From positions 70,132,920 to 70,196,919 of the forward strand of contig NC_133653.1 of NCBI RefSeq assembly GCF_009905375.1: DNA of 64,000 nt, written 5' to 3'. This stretch comes from Apium graveolens. Lineage: Eukaryota > Streptophyta > Magnoliopsida > Apiales > Apiaceae. The notes beneath the pieces are model-generated. The model did no database searches. It was not told the DNA's origin and saw nothing but the letters and a program-made list of their open reading frames with translations. The translations under genes were made by a program, and so were the position numbers. Below are positions 33,964 through 46,632 of the stretch, piece by piece. Numbering within the stretch: position 1 is the stretch's first letter; the number at the start of each line of letters is the position of its first letter.

Positions 33964-35857
33964 ATGCAGAGCCATAAATGATTGCTTTAGATTTTTGATG
34001 CTCTGTTCCATACCGGTGACATCAAACCTTTCCATCTGCTCAGTAAATTTGTTGAATTTATTTTTGATTTCCACATGAGTTGGCACAAGGTCATCCAGTT
34101 TGTCTTTCACCAATCTCCTGATTCTGTCTTGATGATTATTCAGAGTCTTTTGTAGTGCTTTAGCAATTAGGTGAAAAGCTTTGAGCTGGGCCTTATAGAC
34201 TTCTGTCATAACATCATAGACTTCCTGTGGAGTGAGGGTCTTGGCATTGCTTCCTAGGATGGTGATATGCTCTTATCTAAACCTAGCCAAAACCTTATGC
34301 ATCTCCAAACTAAAATCTTTATCTAGCAAAGCATCCACATTTCCATCTTGCTCAACTTCATTTATAATATTATGTTGCTATTTTTCAACATCTTCCTTGT
34401 AGAAAAGCAAGATTTTCTGATAATCTTGATTGGACATATCAGTTGTAAGCACTGTTGGGTAATATTGGCAAGGCTAGAGAGTTGGTCCACTAGAAGATCA
34501 TTCATGGTTATTGGTTGAGTCTGAGCATCCTACAGCCACTAGGAGATAAGGTGTGAGGGTTGTTGTGTAGGGTTAGAGGTATATGGTATATCTGTTTAGT
34601 TTGAGGTAGAGCGTTGTGAATAGATAGGTAATCCTGTGATTGGAATCACAGTTGAACTCACAGTAGAAACTGTGGTTGTGACAATGTGTTCTTCACTAAG
34701 AATGGGAACCTCCATTTGAATTGGAGGGGATTTGACCAGGTTACTGTCATGTACCATGGCATCAAACCCTTGTTCTTCTTGTAAAGAACTGGCATGTGCT
34801 TAACTTGTCTCCCTAATGATGGGATCATTGACAATTGGACTCCTAGCTTCAGTTGCTAAAGCAATCTCATCCAGGGTTTTCAGGGGAGTTGTCCCTACAT
34901 GTGGAACCTCCAACTGAATTGGAGAGGATTTAGATAGCTCCCCCTCAGGAATACTACCCTGAAATCTTTTAATCTGTGAAGATTGATTTGCACTTGAAGG
35001 TGCATTTGTTATAACCACAGGGTCTTCAGTAAAAACTGATGAAACCCCTATTTTTTTATGTCATCAAGGTCTACCCCAGAGTGTAGCCTCTCCCCAACTG
35101 AATGTGGTTCCTGGGTGGTGAGCACAGTCTCTAGAACCGTGTCACTTGATTTCGACAACACATGGAAATTGGATTCAAGTGTTTCATTATATGAAGAAGA
35201 AATTTGGGAGATAAGAGTAGTGATTTGAGAATTGAGTTTTGGCAGTTCCCCCTGAATAGATGAGGGAGCTTCAAGAGATGTGCTCTCAGTGTTTGTGTCA
35301 TCCTCATTCCTTCTTTCATAAACTTGATTATGTTCAAGTTATGGTGCAGACTCTTTACAAGATGCACTAGGGAGAGTGCTTTGCTCAATAGAGACATCCT
35401 GTTGAGAGGATGCCTCTAGAGTCTATTTTAGTCCCTCTTTTTCAACTACATCATTTTGGGAGGATGCATAGGTAGCTAATTGAGTGGTCAACTCATATTT
35501 ATTTGCTCACTTCACCCTTTTGAGAGGATGAAATGGTTGGTTTCCTAGCTTCTAATGGTAAATAAGGAAGTATCTCAGTTTGGGAAGGCCCCTGTTGGTG
35601 TTCCTGTGTTTGTTCTTCCATAGGGACAGGAGCCATAACTGTGCTAATTTGGACATTAGACATCATGTCAGGCATAGGGTAAGGGTAAGTCATGAATCTT
35701 TCCAACATAAATGGAGTGATTCTAAAACTTACATGTATCTTATTCTTTGTAAAGTGAGCCAAATAGAATTTTGGACACCTGTTTATTATTGCCTATTTTT
35801 GTTCTATCTATACCATTAAGTATATGAATGTCTTGAACTTTATGGTTAAAGTAGACA
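33964..35857 (-). pseudogene. Extra ORF of Sirevirus A, C-terminal part (decayed, cut by gypsy G)
   Basis: Below 35858 the extra ORF can be followed only in scattered open pieces: 35499-35762, 35131-35397 (no clear frame order), 34800-35018 (Ser/Pro/Thr-rich, SSANQSSQIKRFQGSIPEGE) and 33964-34209 (helical, KAFHLIAKALQKTLNNHQDR then FTEQMERFDVTGMEQSIKNL, likely coiled coil). The last piece is cut by the gypsy LTR, and its final residues YDRHFM are LTR-derived. A low-complexity middle and a coiled-coil end are seen in extra ORFs of some Sireviruses; the identification is by position and style only. Confidence 0.5.
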
Positions 35858-36517
35858 TTATAAACCTAGAAAACTCTCCTTAGCTCTTGTGGCCAAAGGC
35901 ATTGTGAGCATTGTTCCAAGTACCTCCATAATTAAGAGCCCCACATTTATATATATGTTGTGAGCCATGGAGAACACCAGCTTCTGGACCACACTTGAGA
36001 TGTTGTCATAGCCTGTCTTCCTGTAGGTGAAAGCCCTCATAATTAAGTCAAACAGGAATGACCATACCCTCCTCAGGTGCTTTTTGTTCAAGCTAGCTAG
36101 ATTGATCTTCTCACTGTAGTTGATAAAATCTATGAACTCAGCTAGCTCTTCTTGAGTTGGGACCTCCACCATGTTGTCACTACGAATACCCAAAGCCTTG
36201 TTGACATCATTCTCATTAAATTCCACCTGTTGCCCTTGAATTGAGCAGTTTACCACCAGAGATGCAGCTTGGTTCTCATGCACAACTGTCTCAACCACAT
36301 ATATGTTCCAGAAATCGCTGAGAACATCCAGATACCGAATGGGATTTGCAGTTAGAGCACCTGTAAAAAATATCTCAGATAGAAACTTAAAAAAACTCTT
36401 GAAACTATCATGAGCTTGGTTAGCATCTGTGAATGCAAGGTAGTTGGTGCCCTCCTTTGGGATAAAAGCTCTATCAGTGTTTGCTGCCATTTTAAGTGTT
36501 TGAATTTGAGTGGGCAA
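35858..36517 (-). pseudogene. Extra ORF of Sirevirus A, N-terminal domain
   Basis: This 219-residue frame lies behind RNase H on the same strand, 0.94 kb downstream. It starts MPTQIQTLKMAANTDRAFIP; the second methionine (36490) is the better start. It contains FTGALTANPIRYLDVLSDFW, SIQGQQVEFNENDVNKALGI and KHLRRVWSFLFDLIMRAFTY. The pattern of an alpha-helical domain with a short beta insert (V-x-F-N-E-x-D-V-N-K-A-L-G) resembles the domain found in many plant retrotransposon extra ORFs (the putative plant transposon protein domain). D carries a diverged relative at 62923. No signal peptide or membrane segment is evident, so an envelope function is not supported. Confidence 0.6.
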
Positions 36518-37459
36518 GAGATTTGAGAGAGAAAGAGTTTGAAATGAAAGAGAATGGTTAAGATTTGCAGAAATTAGGTCACTTGAGATCTCGAAAGCGT
36601 AAAGAGGAGTTATGTCGAGATGTCTGGGTATTTATAGAAAAGGTAGGTGACTTCTCGAGAAGTAGAAATAAACGTCTGGGATTTACTTATCAAGAAGTCA
36701 CATGAGAGAATAGATACATATCGATATGTCACTTTCCTGACTCTTATTGAGAACTAGATAGTGATTTATCGAGATGTCAAGTAAATTCCCTATTTATCCT
36801 GAATGGACTGAATTTTTCCAATTCTTACTTGAATAAATCAAAATAAAACTAGAATGATTTTATATCAAAAGTATTTTACTGAAACAATTTATTAATTTAA
36901 ATTAATTCAGTTCTAAGTTGTCGAGAAGTCTAAAATGTATACTTGTAGAGAACTCTATGAATTAACATATATCGAGATCTCTATAATGACTTATCGAGAA
37001 TTCATAATAAGACTTGTCAAGAAGTCCTTCGAGAAGTCAAGAAAGTAACTTATCGAGAACTCTATCGAGAAGTCTCAAAATGACATGTCGAGAAGTCAGT
37101 TAGACTTATCGAGAACCCGGTTCTCTATATACTCTTGTTCTTTTTGATTCTGTCTTATGCTAATTTCACATATTGAAAATGTAAATTAACAGTTAGATAG
37201 TTTTCTTAGAATTTGAAAAATTCCAAGGTAAATTTTGAATTTTGAAAAATAAATATACAGAGAATTTTGAACTATTTATAACTCATATTCCAGTTAATTT
37301 CTAATTAAATCAAATTGATTTTGATTTACTGGAAATTATTCTGCTGCAACACATCAGCTGAGTTCTTGCCTTTAGGATGAAGAACTTAGCATTCCAATTT
37401 CACCAACAAGTCTAGTGAAAGTTGCTTAATCCAAAGTTTTAGTGAAAATGTCAGCTAAT
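36518..37459. repeat. Spacer with TCGAGAAGTC words (Sirevirus A, copy 2)
   Basis: This is the same block as 383-1323. Words such as TCGAGAAGTC, TCGAGAACTC, TCGAGATGTC occur more than a dozen times from about 36612 to 37120, with the palindrome ACTTCTCGAGAAGT at about 36651-36664. In three places the two copies differ inside a word, so words decay independently. There is no coding potential. Confidence 0.7.
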
Positions 37460-39002
37460 TTATTTTCTAGTTAGAACTAAAACAAGCTCAATAGTACCAT
37501 TTGCAACATGGACTCTAATAAAATGGTACCTTACATCAATGTGCTTTGTTCTAGAATAATTAACTGGATTAGTAACAATAGATATAACACTAGTATTGTC
37601 ACACATAATTGGAATTTTATGTAACACTAGGCCATAGTCCATTAGCTAATTTCTAATACAAAGCACTTGAGCACAGCAACTTCCAGCATCTATGTATTCA
37701 GTCTCATCTGTGGAATTTGACACAAGTTGTTGTTTCTTGCTATACCGGGATACAAGTCTTTGTCCAAGAAATTGACACCTTCCACTAATATTCTTTATCT
37801 CAACCCTATATTCAGCAAAATTTGCATTTGTGTATCCAACAGCTTCAAATCCTGTTCCCTTGGGATACCATAATTCCAAGTTTGGTGTCCCCTTCAAGTA
37901 TCTAAAAATTCTTTTCACAACCATCAAATGTGATTCTTTTAGATTAGCTTGAAATCTTGTACACAGACATGTTGCAAACATAATGTCTGGTCTACTAGCA
38001 GTCAAATACAACAAAGACCCAATCATTCATCTATAACTTGAAATGTCTAGACTTTTTCCTTTCTAATCTTCATCGGACTTTGTAACTGTAGACATAGGTG
38101 TTGATGCAGGTGAACAATCAACCATTCCGAACTTCTTCAATAAATCTCTAACATACTTGGTTTGGCTGATGAAAATTCCATCACTTCTTTGACTGACTTG
38201 TCCAAGAAAGTAACTTAATTCTCCCATCATGCTCATTTCATATTCACTCTGCATGACTCTTTAGAATTTTTGACATAGCTTTTCATTAGTAGAACCAAAA
38301 ATGATACCATCCACTAGATTTAAAATAGGATCATATCACTACCATGCTCCTTGTAGAATAGAGTCTTTTCAGTTGTTTCTCTAGTGAATCCATGTTTAAT
38401 TAAAAATTCTGACAATGTATCATACCAAGCTCTAGGTGATTGCTTTAATCCATAGAGAGCCTTGAGTAGTTTGTAGACAAATTCTGGAAATTTTGGATCT
38501 TCAAACCCAGGTGGCTGTTGTACATAAACTTCTTCCTCCAACTCACCATTAAGGAATGCACTCTTTACATCCATCTGATACACTTTAAAGTTTGAGTGTA
38601 CAACAAATGCAAGAAAGATCCTTATTGTTTCAAGTCTTGCAACTAGAGCAAAAGTTTCATCATAGTCAACTCCTTCGTCCTGTGAGTAGCCTTTTGCAAT
38701 TAGATTGCAGTATTCCTTGTTACAATTCCATTTTCATCCATCTTGTTTATGTAGACCCACTTTGTTTCAATTATACTTCTGTTCTTTGGTGCAGGGACCA
38801 ATTTTCAAACTTTATCTCTTTCAAACTGATTTAGCTCCTCTTGTATAGCAGATATCCAGTCAGGACCAAGTAGAGCATCCTCAATTTTCTTAGGCTCAAT
38901 TTGTGAAAGAAAGCATGCATGTAGACATTCATTAGCAGTTGCACTTCTAGTCCTCACACCAACATATGGATCACCAATAATTGCTTCCCTAGTGTGACCC
39001 AT
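37460..39002 (-). pseudogene. Reverse transcriptase-RNase H of Sirevirus A (copy 2, broken)
   Basis: Open pieces are 38805-39002 (linker into RT, ending at a Trp-to-TGA change after NQFERDKV), 38320-38583 ([40 protein letters not shown]), 38063-38254 (MGELSYFLGQVSQ), 37646-38026 (RNase H with SLLYLTASRPDIMFATCL and GYTNANFAEY) and 37460-37642. Copy 2 has an extra clustered difference at 38701-38712 that closes the longer RT frame seen in copy 1. RNase H lacks its catalytic Asp residues, and the YVDD box reads LVDG out of frame. Confidence 0.82.
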
Positions 39003-39656
39003 ATCCCACTTTCTGATATGATTTTGTTAACTTGAGGTTTCTGCATTTTCTTCACCATTGGCATGACTTGCAAAACTTTCTTATCTTTCTCCCCCTGAGT
39101 TTGTGCTATCAAATTGAGGTGTTTGAGATGAGTTTCCATTATCATGATTCACTTGCTCAGTTGACTCTTTATTCATTCTGTTCCTTGTGTTGATTTCAGA
39201 ATCATCTTCAGAACCACTATCAATGTTGAAATTTTCAAGGCACTCTGAGTCTGGACACTTATCCTCATCAAAAGTCACATATGTGCTTTCTATAATCTTC
39301 TTTTGTTCAAGCACATAGACTCTGTAGAAAGTTCCTTCCAATAAATATCCCAGAAAAATTGCTTCAAAAACCTTAGGGTCAAATTTTCCCACATATTCAG
39401 AGTTATCTTTTAATACAAAACACTTGCTTCTAAACACATGCAGATTTTTCATAATAGGCTTCCTTTTCGATAAAATTGAGGAGGGTGACTTGCCAAGTTT
39501 TTGCTGATGAGATATCTGTTTTGAGTGTAGCATGCAATGTTGACAGCTTCTTCCCAAAAATTTATTGGCAACTTGGCATCTTACTTTGTTCAACAGATGC
39601 CTTGGTGTAGAAACAACATATTCCATCCTTATTTGCTGAGTATAAATATGCAACAA
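39003..39656 (-). pseudogene. Integrase C-terminal part of Sirevirus A (copy 2)
   Basis: The open frame 39081-39656 is as in copy 1 (KSPSSILSKRKPIMKNLHVF, KFDPKVFEAIFLGYLLEGTF, then an acidic linker with ENFNIDSGSEDDSE). The catalytic core is missing through the same internal deletion near 39575. Confidence 0.72.
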
Positions 39657-40007
39657 ACAAGCTTCCCTTTCTTACTCCTTTCAAAGCAACTTCACCAGAC
39701 TTTTTGCTGATAATCCAGCATTCTCTTTTTTCAAATGAAATATTGAATCCTTTATCTGTGAATTAACTGACACTCAGGAAATTCACCTCAAGACCAGCTA
39801 CTAGTGCTACATCTTTAATGACAACATTTACAAAAACTAGCTTGCCATATCCCATTGTCAATCCTTTGTTGTTGTCTCCAAAAGTCACCAATGGGCTAGC
39901 CATCTCCTCAAACTGTGATAGCAGGGCCTTATCACCTGTCATATGCCTAGAGCATCAACTGTCTTTGATCTATGACTTTCTCCACTTTGCCCTACAAACA
40001 ATGAGGA
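39657..40007 (-). pseudogene. Protease region of Sirevirus A (copy 2, broken)
   Basis: The same relic as 3522-3872: HMTG, VTFGDNNKGLTMGYGKL, FLSVSQF and the pre-integrase junction across frames. The catalytic D-S-G box is not readable. Confidence 0.58.
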
Positions 40008-40342
40008 TTAAATGTGTTTAGCTACCCAAGCAGTGTTGGGTACTTTTTTCTTGTTAACAGAATTTGCAGTAATAGAATTTGATAATTCAGAAAGAACAGT
40101 GTTCAAATTTTGATTTGCAGTTTCCTTCTTAGGAGTAGACTCAATTCTTGCATCTTTGAGATTAACTCTCAGTCTATGACAGCTTGTCGTTACTTTTATG
40201 TTGCAAGGAATGCAATCAAATTTGTCATAGAAGAAATATAGATCTTCAGCCTTTTCTTTATTGTATCTGCAGGCTCCCACTTTTTGCTCACTAACAACCT
40301 TTTTGCAAAGGTGAGTTAGGTGATTTGTATAGACATACTTCT
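40008..40342 (-). pseudogene. Gag C-terminal part of Sirevirus A (copy 2), left of the T array
   Basis: The frame begins at the insertion with the second half of a zinc knuckle (VYTNHLTHLCKKV) and ends KKKVPNTAWVAKHI. The first half (ending CQN) lies on the far side of the 14.3-kb T array. The spacing is right for C-x2-C-x4-H-x4-C if the fourth knuckle position overlapped the target site; here that codon is TAT rather than a Cys codon. Confidence 0.7.
40338..40342. other. Left target-site duplication of the T array (CTTCT)
   Basis: CTTCT before the LTR at 40343 pairs with GTTCT (54659-54663) after the last LTR, four of five bases matching. The same CTTCT precedes LTR a at 4203-4207. Confidence 0.6.
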
Positions 40343-42003
40343 TGAAAAGAATATGTCCTAAGTCCAATCATGTATTAGGATTTAGGAATAACTTTTTATC
40401 TGTTTTAATTTCATTGATATTAATAAAAGACTTGTTTTGTTTTTATTACGGGCTCTATCTATTTAAGTGTTTGAATAAGATATACCATAGTTTAGAGTAA
40501 AGCTTTTATGGATTATGATGAGATCATAATAGTGAGACCTAAAAGATGATAACTCTAAACTTAAATAGTTCCTGGTCATAGGATTACTAAATGGTAATTA
40601 ATAATTCGTAAAGATCGGTACATACTATGCTTGCTTCATTATGAAGGATGTCTATTCTCATAGACATTTGTGTGGTGACACTATAGCTAGTATGTAGGTG
40701 CTTATTATAGAATAAGTTCACTGAACATGACTCGCACAGCTGAACAACTGATGGAGTTCACTCACGTGTCAACAGTTGTTCACATAGTGATAGTTGTACA
40801 AGTATCCTTAGACTTGAGGTCATCATAGTCATCTTGTGTACACTGAACTATGCTTTGGTTTAGTTCTTAGTCTCCAGGGACAATTATTAGGGCTCTACTG
40901 GGTATAGGAATTTGTACACGAAGATAGTGTATGATCAGTAAAGGATCTACCCCTTTCAGTGAAGCAAGCGAATGTTCAAGGCTGATCCACTTATGCTAGT
41001 TCAGGAATCTCTGGCCAGAGTGAATGAAATTAGAAAGGAGTTTCTAATTTGCATAGAACTAAGCATAGTAAATGGTAAGCAAGTGATTAAATTATATAGG
41101 CTTGACACGAGATCCATGCCTTGTATTTAATCATGGACATTGTAGGGTAGAAGGAGTTTATTGTACGGTAACTATTCACTGAATAGGTTCTTGGTATTCT
41201 AAGCAGTGAATTTGTATTATCCGGATAGTCGCGATATGCTGAGAAGTATCCCTCACGATGTAGAATAAATATGATTAATTAATTAATCATATTTAATAAA
41301 TTAGAGAATTTATATAAATAATGATAAAATAGTTTTATTATTATTTATTTCTACTACCGGCATAATATTGAATCTACAGGGTCACACCATAAAAAGAAAA
41401 TGATTTAATGGTGGAGGAATTAATTAATAATGGCTAATAATTATTTATTTATGAAATAAATAATTAATTGGCAAATTTAATAATTGATTAAATGAGATTT
41501 AATTGATTATAAATTAATTAAGAAAAGTTCTTAATATTATTAATTAAGAATTTAATTTTTGGAAATTAAATTAAGAGAGAGAATTATTTCTAAAGTGTTT
41601 AGAAAAAGGATTAATAATTAAAAGGTGTTTTAATTATTAATGAGAATAATAAATGGGTTAATAATAATAATATTTTATGGGAAAATTTCAGCTGAAAATT
41701 TTGCCTATAAATATACTATTATAAACCCTATTTTTATTCTAACCTGAACCCAAAATTTTTTAGAAAAACCTAATTCTCTCCACATCCTCCTCCTCCTACT
41801 TAACGTCGTTTTCTTGGTGGATACCGGTGGAGTGCTTTACGTTTGAGGAGCAGCTGCTAAGGATCTCCGATCGTTGCTTTTGGATCGCTATTAAAGGTTA
41901 GTAATCGATTCATATATTTTTAATCATGATTTATATGCTTTTATTTGGATTTTATATGTGTAAAAGTGTTTTACCATGCCTCCGCTGTGATTAAAATCCA
42001 ACA
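40343..42003 (+). repeat. T element LTR e (5' end of the tandem array), 1661 bp
   Basis: TGAAAAGAATATG...AATCCAACA, of the left-outer sub-type like LTR a, to which it is nearly identical (for example AAGCAAGCG, CATCCTCCTCC). TATA box and palindrome (41266-41295) are intact. It is followed by the primer site 42005-42016. Confidence 0.93.
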
Positions 42004-42275
42004 ATGGTATCAGAGCATAGGTTGTATGCATATAGATCTGTGGTAAAAATTTCAGAATTTTATGTGCTTGTATGAATTAATTATGATTTTTACAAGTTAT
42101 ATCATGGATTAATTTTGTCTGATGAGAAATCGTTTCTCAGAATAATTTTGAATGTTGATCTGGGTTCTACAAGTGTTGTAGATCGTCTGGGTATTTTTTT
42201 AATAATTTTATGATGTATGGATTATTTATTATGAATTTTTGAAGTTATTTTAATTAAATTCGTAATTAAATAAAG

Positions 42276-42306
<31 letters not shown>

Positions 42307-43878
42307 TTGTAAGTATGTATATATATATGTACATCTGCATCTGCTGCTTGTCTGTCTGATGGCACGGGAAGCAAAGCAAGGAACAGACACGAGAAAGAAT
42401 GTCAGGCGCGGCGATCGAAAAAAAAAAAGCAACGGCGGCTGCTACAGGCGTGTGTGGCGCATGCGCGCGCGGGTGGGTGTCGCGCATTCCGTGAATGCGT
42501 TACACCCTGTGGTGCATTCACGGAATGCGTTACACCTTTTAATGGCTTAAAAGGGTTGTAACGCATCACCGGAATGCGTTACAGGGCTTGTAACACGTTC
42601 TTGTAATGCGTTACAGCCCAACTGTCCACATTAAATTTGATTTTTTGGGAGTTTCGTAACTCCGTTTTGGGCGTGCAATATATCGTTGGATTCGTTTTTC
42701 CGAGACGGATCTAATGGAGTGATCAAATTTTAGTTTATATAAAATTTTTGAACTGTTTATTTCCGAAAGTATTTTAAAGCTGTTTTTAACTGTTTTAACT
42801 GCTTTTAAATGCCTCATGTGATACATAGAGATGTATAATGCTTAGACCAATATGCTAGATGATGTAACATGCCTACCTTGACGTTTATTAATGTTTATAT
42901 ATGTGATATATGCTTAGTTTATCATGCGATGATAGATTTAGGTGAACTTAAATGAACATAAGGCGTTTGTTAGACAACCTAGTATAGTGAAATTGTTTCA
43001 TAACCTTAATAATAATATTATGAATACAATCATGAGATTCTTATGTTTATGAAACACGTAATTGAATATGAATTTTCGATATGAGAGAAAGGATGATTTT
43101 GTCAACAACAGATTTCTATCTGTAAGAAAGGGTTATTAAGTGACGTTTCTTGACAATGCTCCACCCGATTTGGGAATCGTCTGATTATCGATTATTGATT
43201 TGAAATATTTAATTTAAAAGGAAGAATTTCTTTATAATATGATTATGATTTTAACATAATATAATCCCTCTAAAATTAAATAATATCAAGTAGTAATTGG
43301 CCAATGACACAACGGGCTTGTGTCGGTCATAGCCTTCCAACATGATAGAAAAGTAGTTCTTATTTTTGAATCATTGTCGGTTCGTGCTACAGCCGAGGGC
43401 TTTGATTTCGAAATAAGAAATACTTGTCTATTACATAGAGATGTGTACATTGAATAAGAATCTAAAGGTCGGTACGTGCCACAGCCGTGGGCCTTTGGGG
43501 ACTGATTCAATTGTACGGAATGTTGGGTTAGACTTGACTTAGAATATTGAGTTTGTCGTGCCACAGCCGTGACTCAATTATTCAAGAGGCTAAAGTTTGA
43601 TTAGGGAATAACATAAGATGTAATTGACAAGAGTTGTCTGCCTATTGAACATTACATGGCGGTTCGTGCTACAGCCGGGGTTGTGTAATGGAATGTAGGA
43701 TCCCTATTCCCACTAGCATTATAAATGCTTAATTTTTCACGTAGGGGGTTGAATAAATTAGATAAACTAGTGGGAGCCACTTATGAATAAAGACCCGATT
43801 CATATAGTGTTTTGAAATGAAATTGAATATTTGCTAAGTGTTGTTATGTGTTTATCATTTGCAGATTTACTATACATT

Positions 43879-45133
43879 ATGTCTTCTGCACTATCACTCA
43901 GGAGCATACTAGATGCTCACAAATTGACCGGTCCTAATTATGTTGACTGGCTTCGAAACTTGAGAATTGTTCTCAGGATTGAGAAACTGGAATACGTGAT
44001 TGACTCACCTAAGCCTACTGAACCTGATAGTGATGCACATAATGATGAACATGTTGTGTATCGTAAGTGGGTAGATGATGCAAATGTTGCTCAATGCATC
44101 ATGCTAGCTTCCATGAACATTGAGCTACAGAAGCAACATGAGCATATGGATGCTCACACTATCCTCATGCATCTACAAGAGTTGTATGATGTGGCAGGGA
44201 GGACAGCTCGATATGAGATATCGAAGGAGCTGTTCGGTTGTAGGATGTCTGAGGGATCATCTGTGAATGACCATGTACTTAAGATGATCAATTTGAAACG
44301 GACAACTTGGTTTTGCCATGGATGGGGAGCTGAGCCAAGACTTGGTCTTGCAATCGCTTCCGAATTCGTTCTCGCAGTTTGTTGTGAACTTTCACATGAA
44401 TAAGTTGGACGTCAGCCTGCCTGAACTCCATAACATGTTGAAGACTGCGGAATCGAATTTTCCCCCTAAGAAGAGTTCTGTTCTTCTAATTGGTGAAGGT
44501 TCCAATCCTAAGAAAAGGAAGAGGAACCCTTCCAAGAAGAAGAAAGTAGGTGGGAAAATGCCGATTCCACCAAAAGCTGAAGATCCCAAGAGAAAAGTTA
44601 TTTGCTTTCACTGTAACAAGGTGGGGCACTGGAAGAGGAACTGCAAGGTATACCTTGCAGAATTGAAGAAGAAGAAGGGTAGTGAGACTACCGCTTCTGA
44701 TTCAGGTATGTTCATGATAGAAGTGAATATGTCATTAAATCAAATTTCTACTTGGGTATTAGATACCGCATGTGGTTCTCATATCTGCAATTTATTACAG
44801 GGACTAAGGAGAAGTAGGACTCTTGAGGAAGATGAGGTGATTCTACTGATGGGAAATGGAGCAAGAGTTGCTGCTGAAGATGTAGAATCATTTCATTTAA
44901 ATATGCCTACGGGCAAGACTATTGTTTTAAATAATTGTTATTTTGTTCCCTCGATTGTGAGGAATATTATTCCCATGTTAGACTTGGCTGGATTTTCATT
45001 TATTATTGAGAATAATGAATGTTCTATTCTTAGAGATAATATTCTTTATGGACGTGGTACTTTAAATAATGGTCTGTATAAATGTGACATAATTTACTTC
45101 AGATTGAACAAACTAATAAAAGAAAAGGGATGA
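43879..45133 (+). pseudogene. T element C5 gag-protease
   Basis: ATG at 43879 (MSSALSLRSILDAHK), open to the common frameshift near 44300, then the second frame with CFHCNKVGHWKRNC and WVLDTACGSHIC. Private changes: EPDSDAHND (Ala to Asp), VGGKMPIPP (Glu to Gly) and DPKRKVICF (Ser to Arg). Confidence 0.83.
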
Positions 45134-46015
45134 TGAAAATCTCACTTCATTGTGGCACTGTAGTCTCCATTTAGTAGACATGGAGAGAGGGCTGCAAATT
45201 TGCTAGGAATGGTACACACAGATGTATGTGGACCAATGTCTACGCAAGCCATGGGTGGATTTTCATACTTCATTACTTTCGTGGATAATAGATCTAGATT
45301 CGGATATGTGTTTGATGAAACACAAGTCTGAAGCCTTTGAAAAGTTCAAAGAGTATAAGTATGAAGTGGAGAAACAAACCAAACATAGTATTATAATTCT
45401 TCGATTAGATCGAGGTGGTGAATACTTGAATGGAGAGTTTCTGGATTATCTCAAAGTAAATGGTATAGTCTCCCAGTCAACGCCTCCAGATTGGTATCTG
45501 AAAGGAGAAATCGAACTTTGTTAGACATAGTTCGGTCCATGATGAGCTATGCAAATCTTCCACTATTCCTATGGGGTTATGCATTGGAAACCTCAGCATA
45601 TTTACTGAATAAGGTGCCTTCCAAATATGTTCCTCAAACTCCGTATGAGATATGGAAAGAAAGGAAACTGAGTCTTAAACACGTTAAGATTTGGGGATGT
45701 CCAGCTTATGTCAAGTAAGTTGACCGAGATAAGCTGGAATATCGATCCGTAAAATGTAGTTTTGTGGGATATCCTAAAGAGACTTTAGGGTATTACTTTT
45801 ACACCGATCATCGGGTGTTTGTCTCCAGACATGCTACCTTCTTGGAAAAGGAGTTTATCCTTGAAGGAAACAGTGGGAGCAAAATTGAACTTGATGAAGT
45901 TCAAGAAGCACAAACTACTACGGATCAAGTGGAAACACCTGTTCTGACTGAACAACCTTCTGTGGAACAACCCATTCGTAGGTCAGGGAGAGTGTCTCGC
46001 CAACCTGAGAGGTAA
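45134..46015 (+). pseudogene. T element C5 integrase
   Basis: The zinc domain deletion and frame breaks are as in C1. A change of GTGG to GTCA near 45478 turns VSQWTPPD into VSQSTPPD, and ERKPS reads ERKLS. The frame 45764-46015 ends RRSGRVSRQPER. Confidence 0.8.
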
Positions 46016-46632
46016 TATGGCCTTGTCATTGAGAATGACAATGAGTTGTCGATCATTGATGATGACGACCCTATGACCTATAATGAGGCTATGAGTAGTG
46101 TTGACTCAGAGAAATGGCAAAGTGCCATAAAATCCGGAATGAAATCTATGTATACGGGATACAAAAGAATGATTAGAGCAGATGGCCAGGTGGAGACCTT
46201 TAAGGCCAGGCTTTTGGAAAAAGGATTCAAACAAAGGCAATGAATTTACTTTGATGAAACCTTTTACCTGTAGCCCTGTTATAATCAGTTCGGATTTTGC
46301 TTGCGAATGCTGCTTACTACGACTATGAGATCTGGAAATTAGCCAGATGGTTTTCTTTCCAAGAGAAATGAAAACCTAGTGTGTAAGCTGCTGCGAACCA
46401 TATGTGGTTTAAAACAAGCTTCTCGTAGATGGAACATCCGTTTTGATGAGACAATCAAAGAGTTTGGTTTTATCAAAAACGTAGATGAACCATGTGTCTA
46501 CAAAAGGGTTAGTGGGAGCGCGATAACATTTCTTGTGTTGTATTGAAATAGAGTTGACACACATAACAACATAGCAGACCCACTCACAAAGCTACTTTAT
46601 GAAAGTCACTTTGATCATCATAAAGACTAGAT
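46016..46632 (+). pseudogene. T element C5 RT-RNase H remnant
   Basis: This is the RT with the same three missing blocks (46046-46243 open). The stop after FLVLY and the jump to VDTHNNIADPLTKLL are identical to the other copies. Confidence 0.78.

Larger units (their letters stand above)
33964..40342 (-). mobile_element. Sirevirus-like copia element A, copy 2 (3' portion)
   Basis: The copy of element A is longer here. It runs (minus strand) from the T-array insertion at 40342 to the gypsy LTR at 33964: Gag end, protease, integrase rump, RT, RNase H, motif-rich spacer and the extra ORF. It continues on the other side of the T array at 54659-56757 with the Gag N-terminus and the primer site. 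Its 3' LTR is not in the window. Confidence 0.9.
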
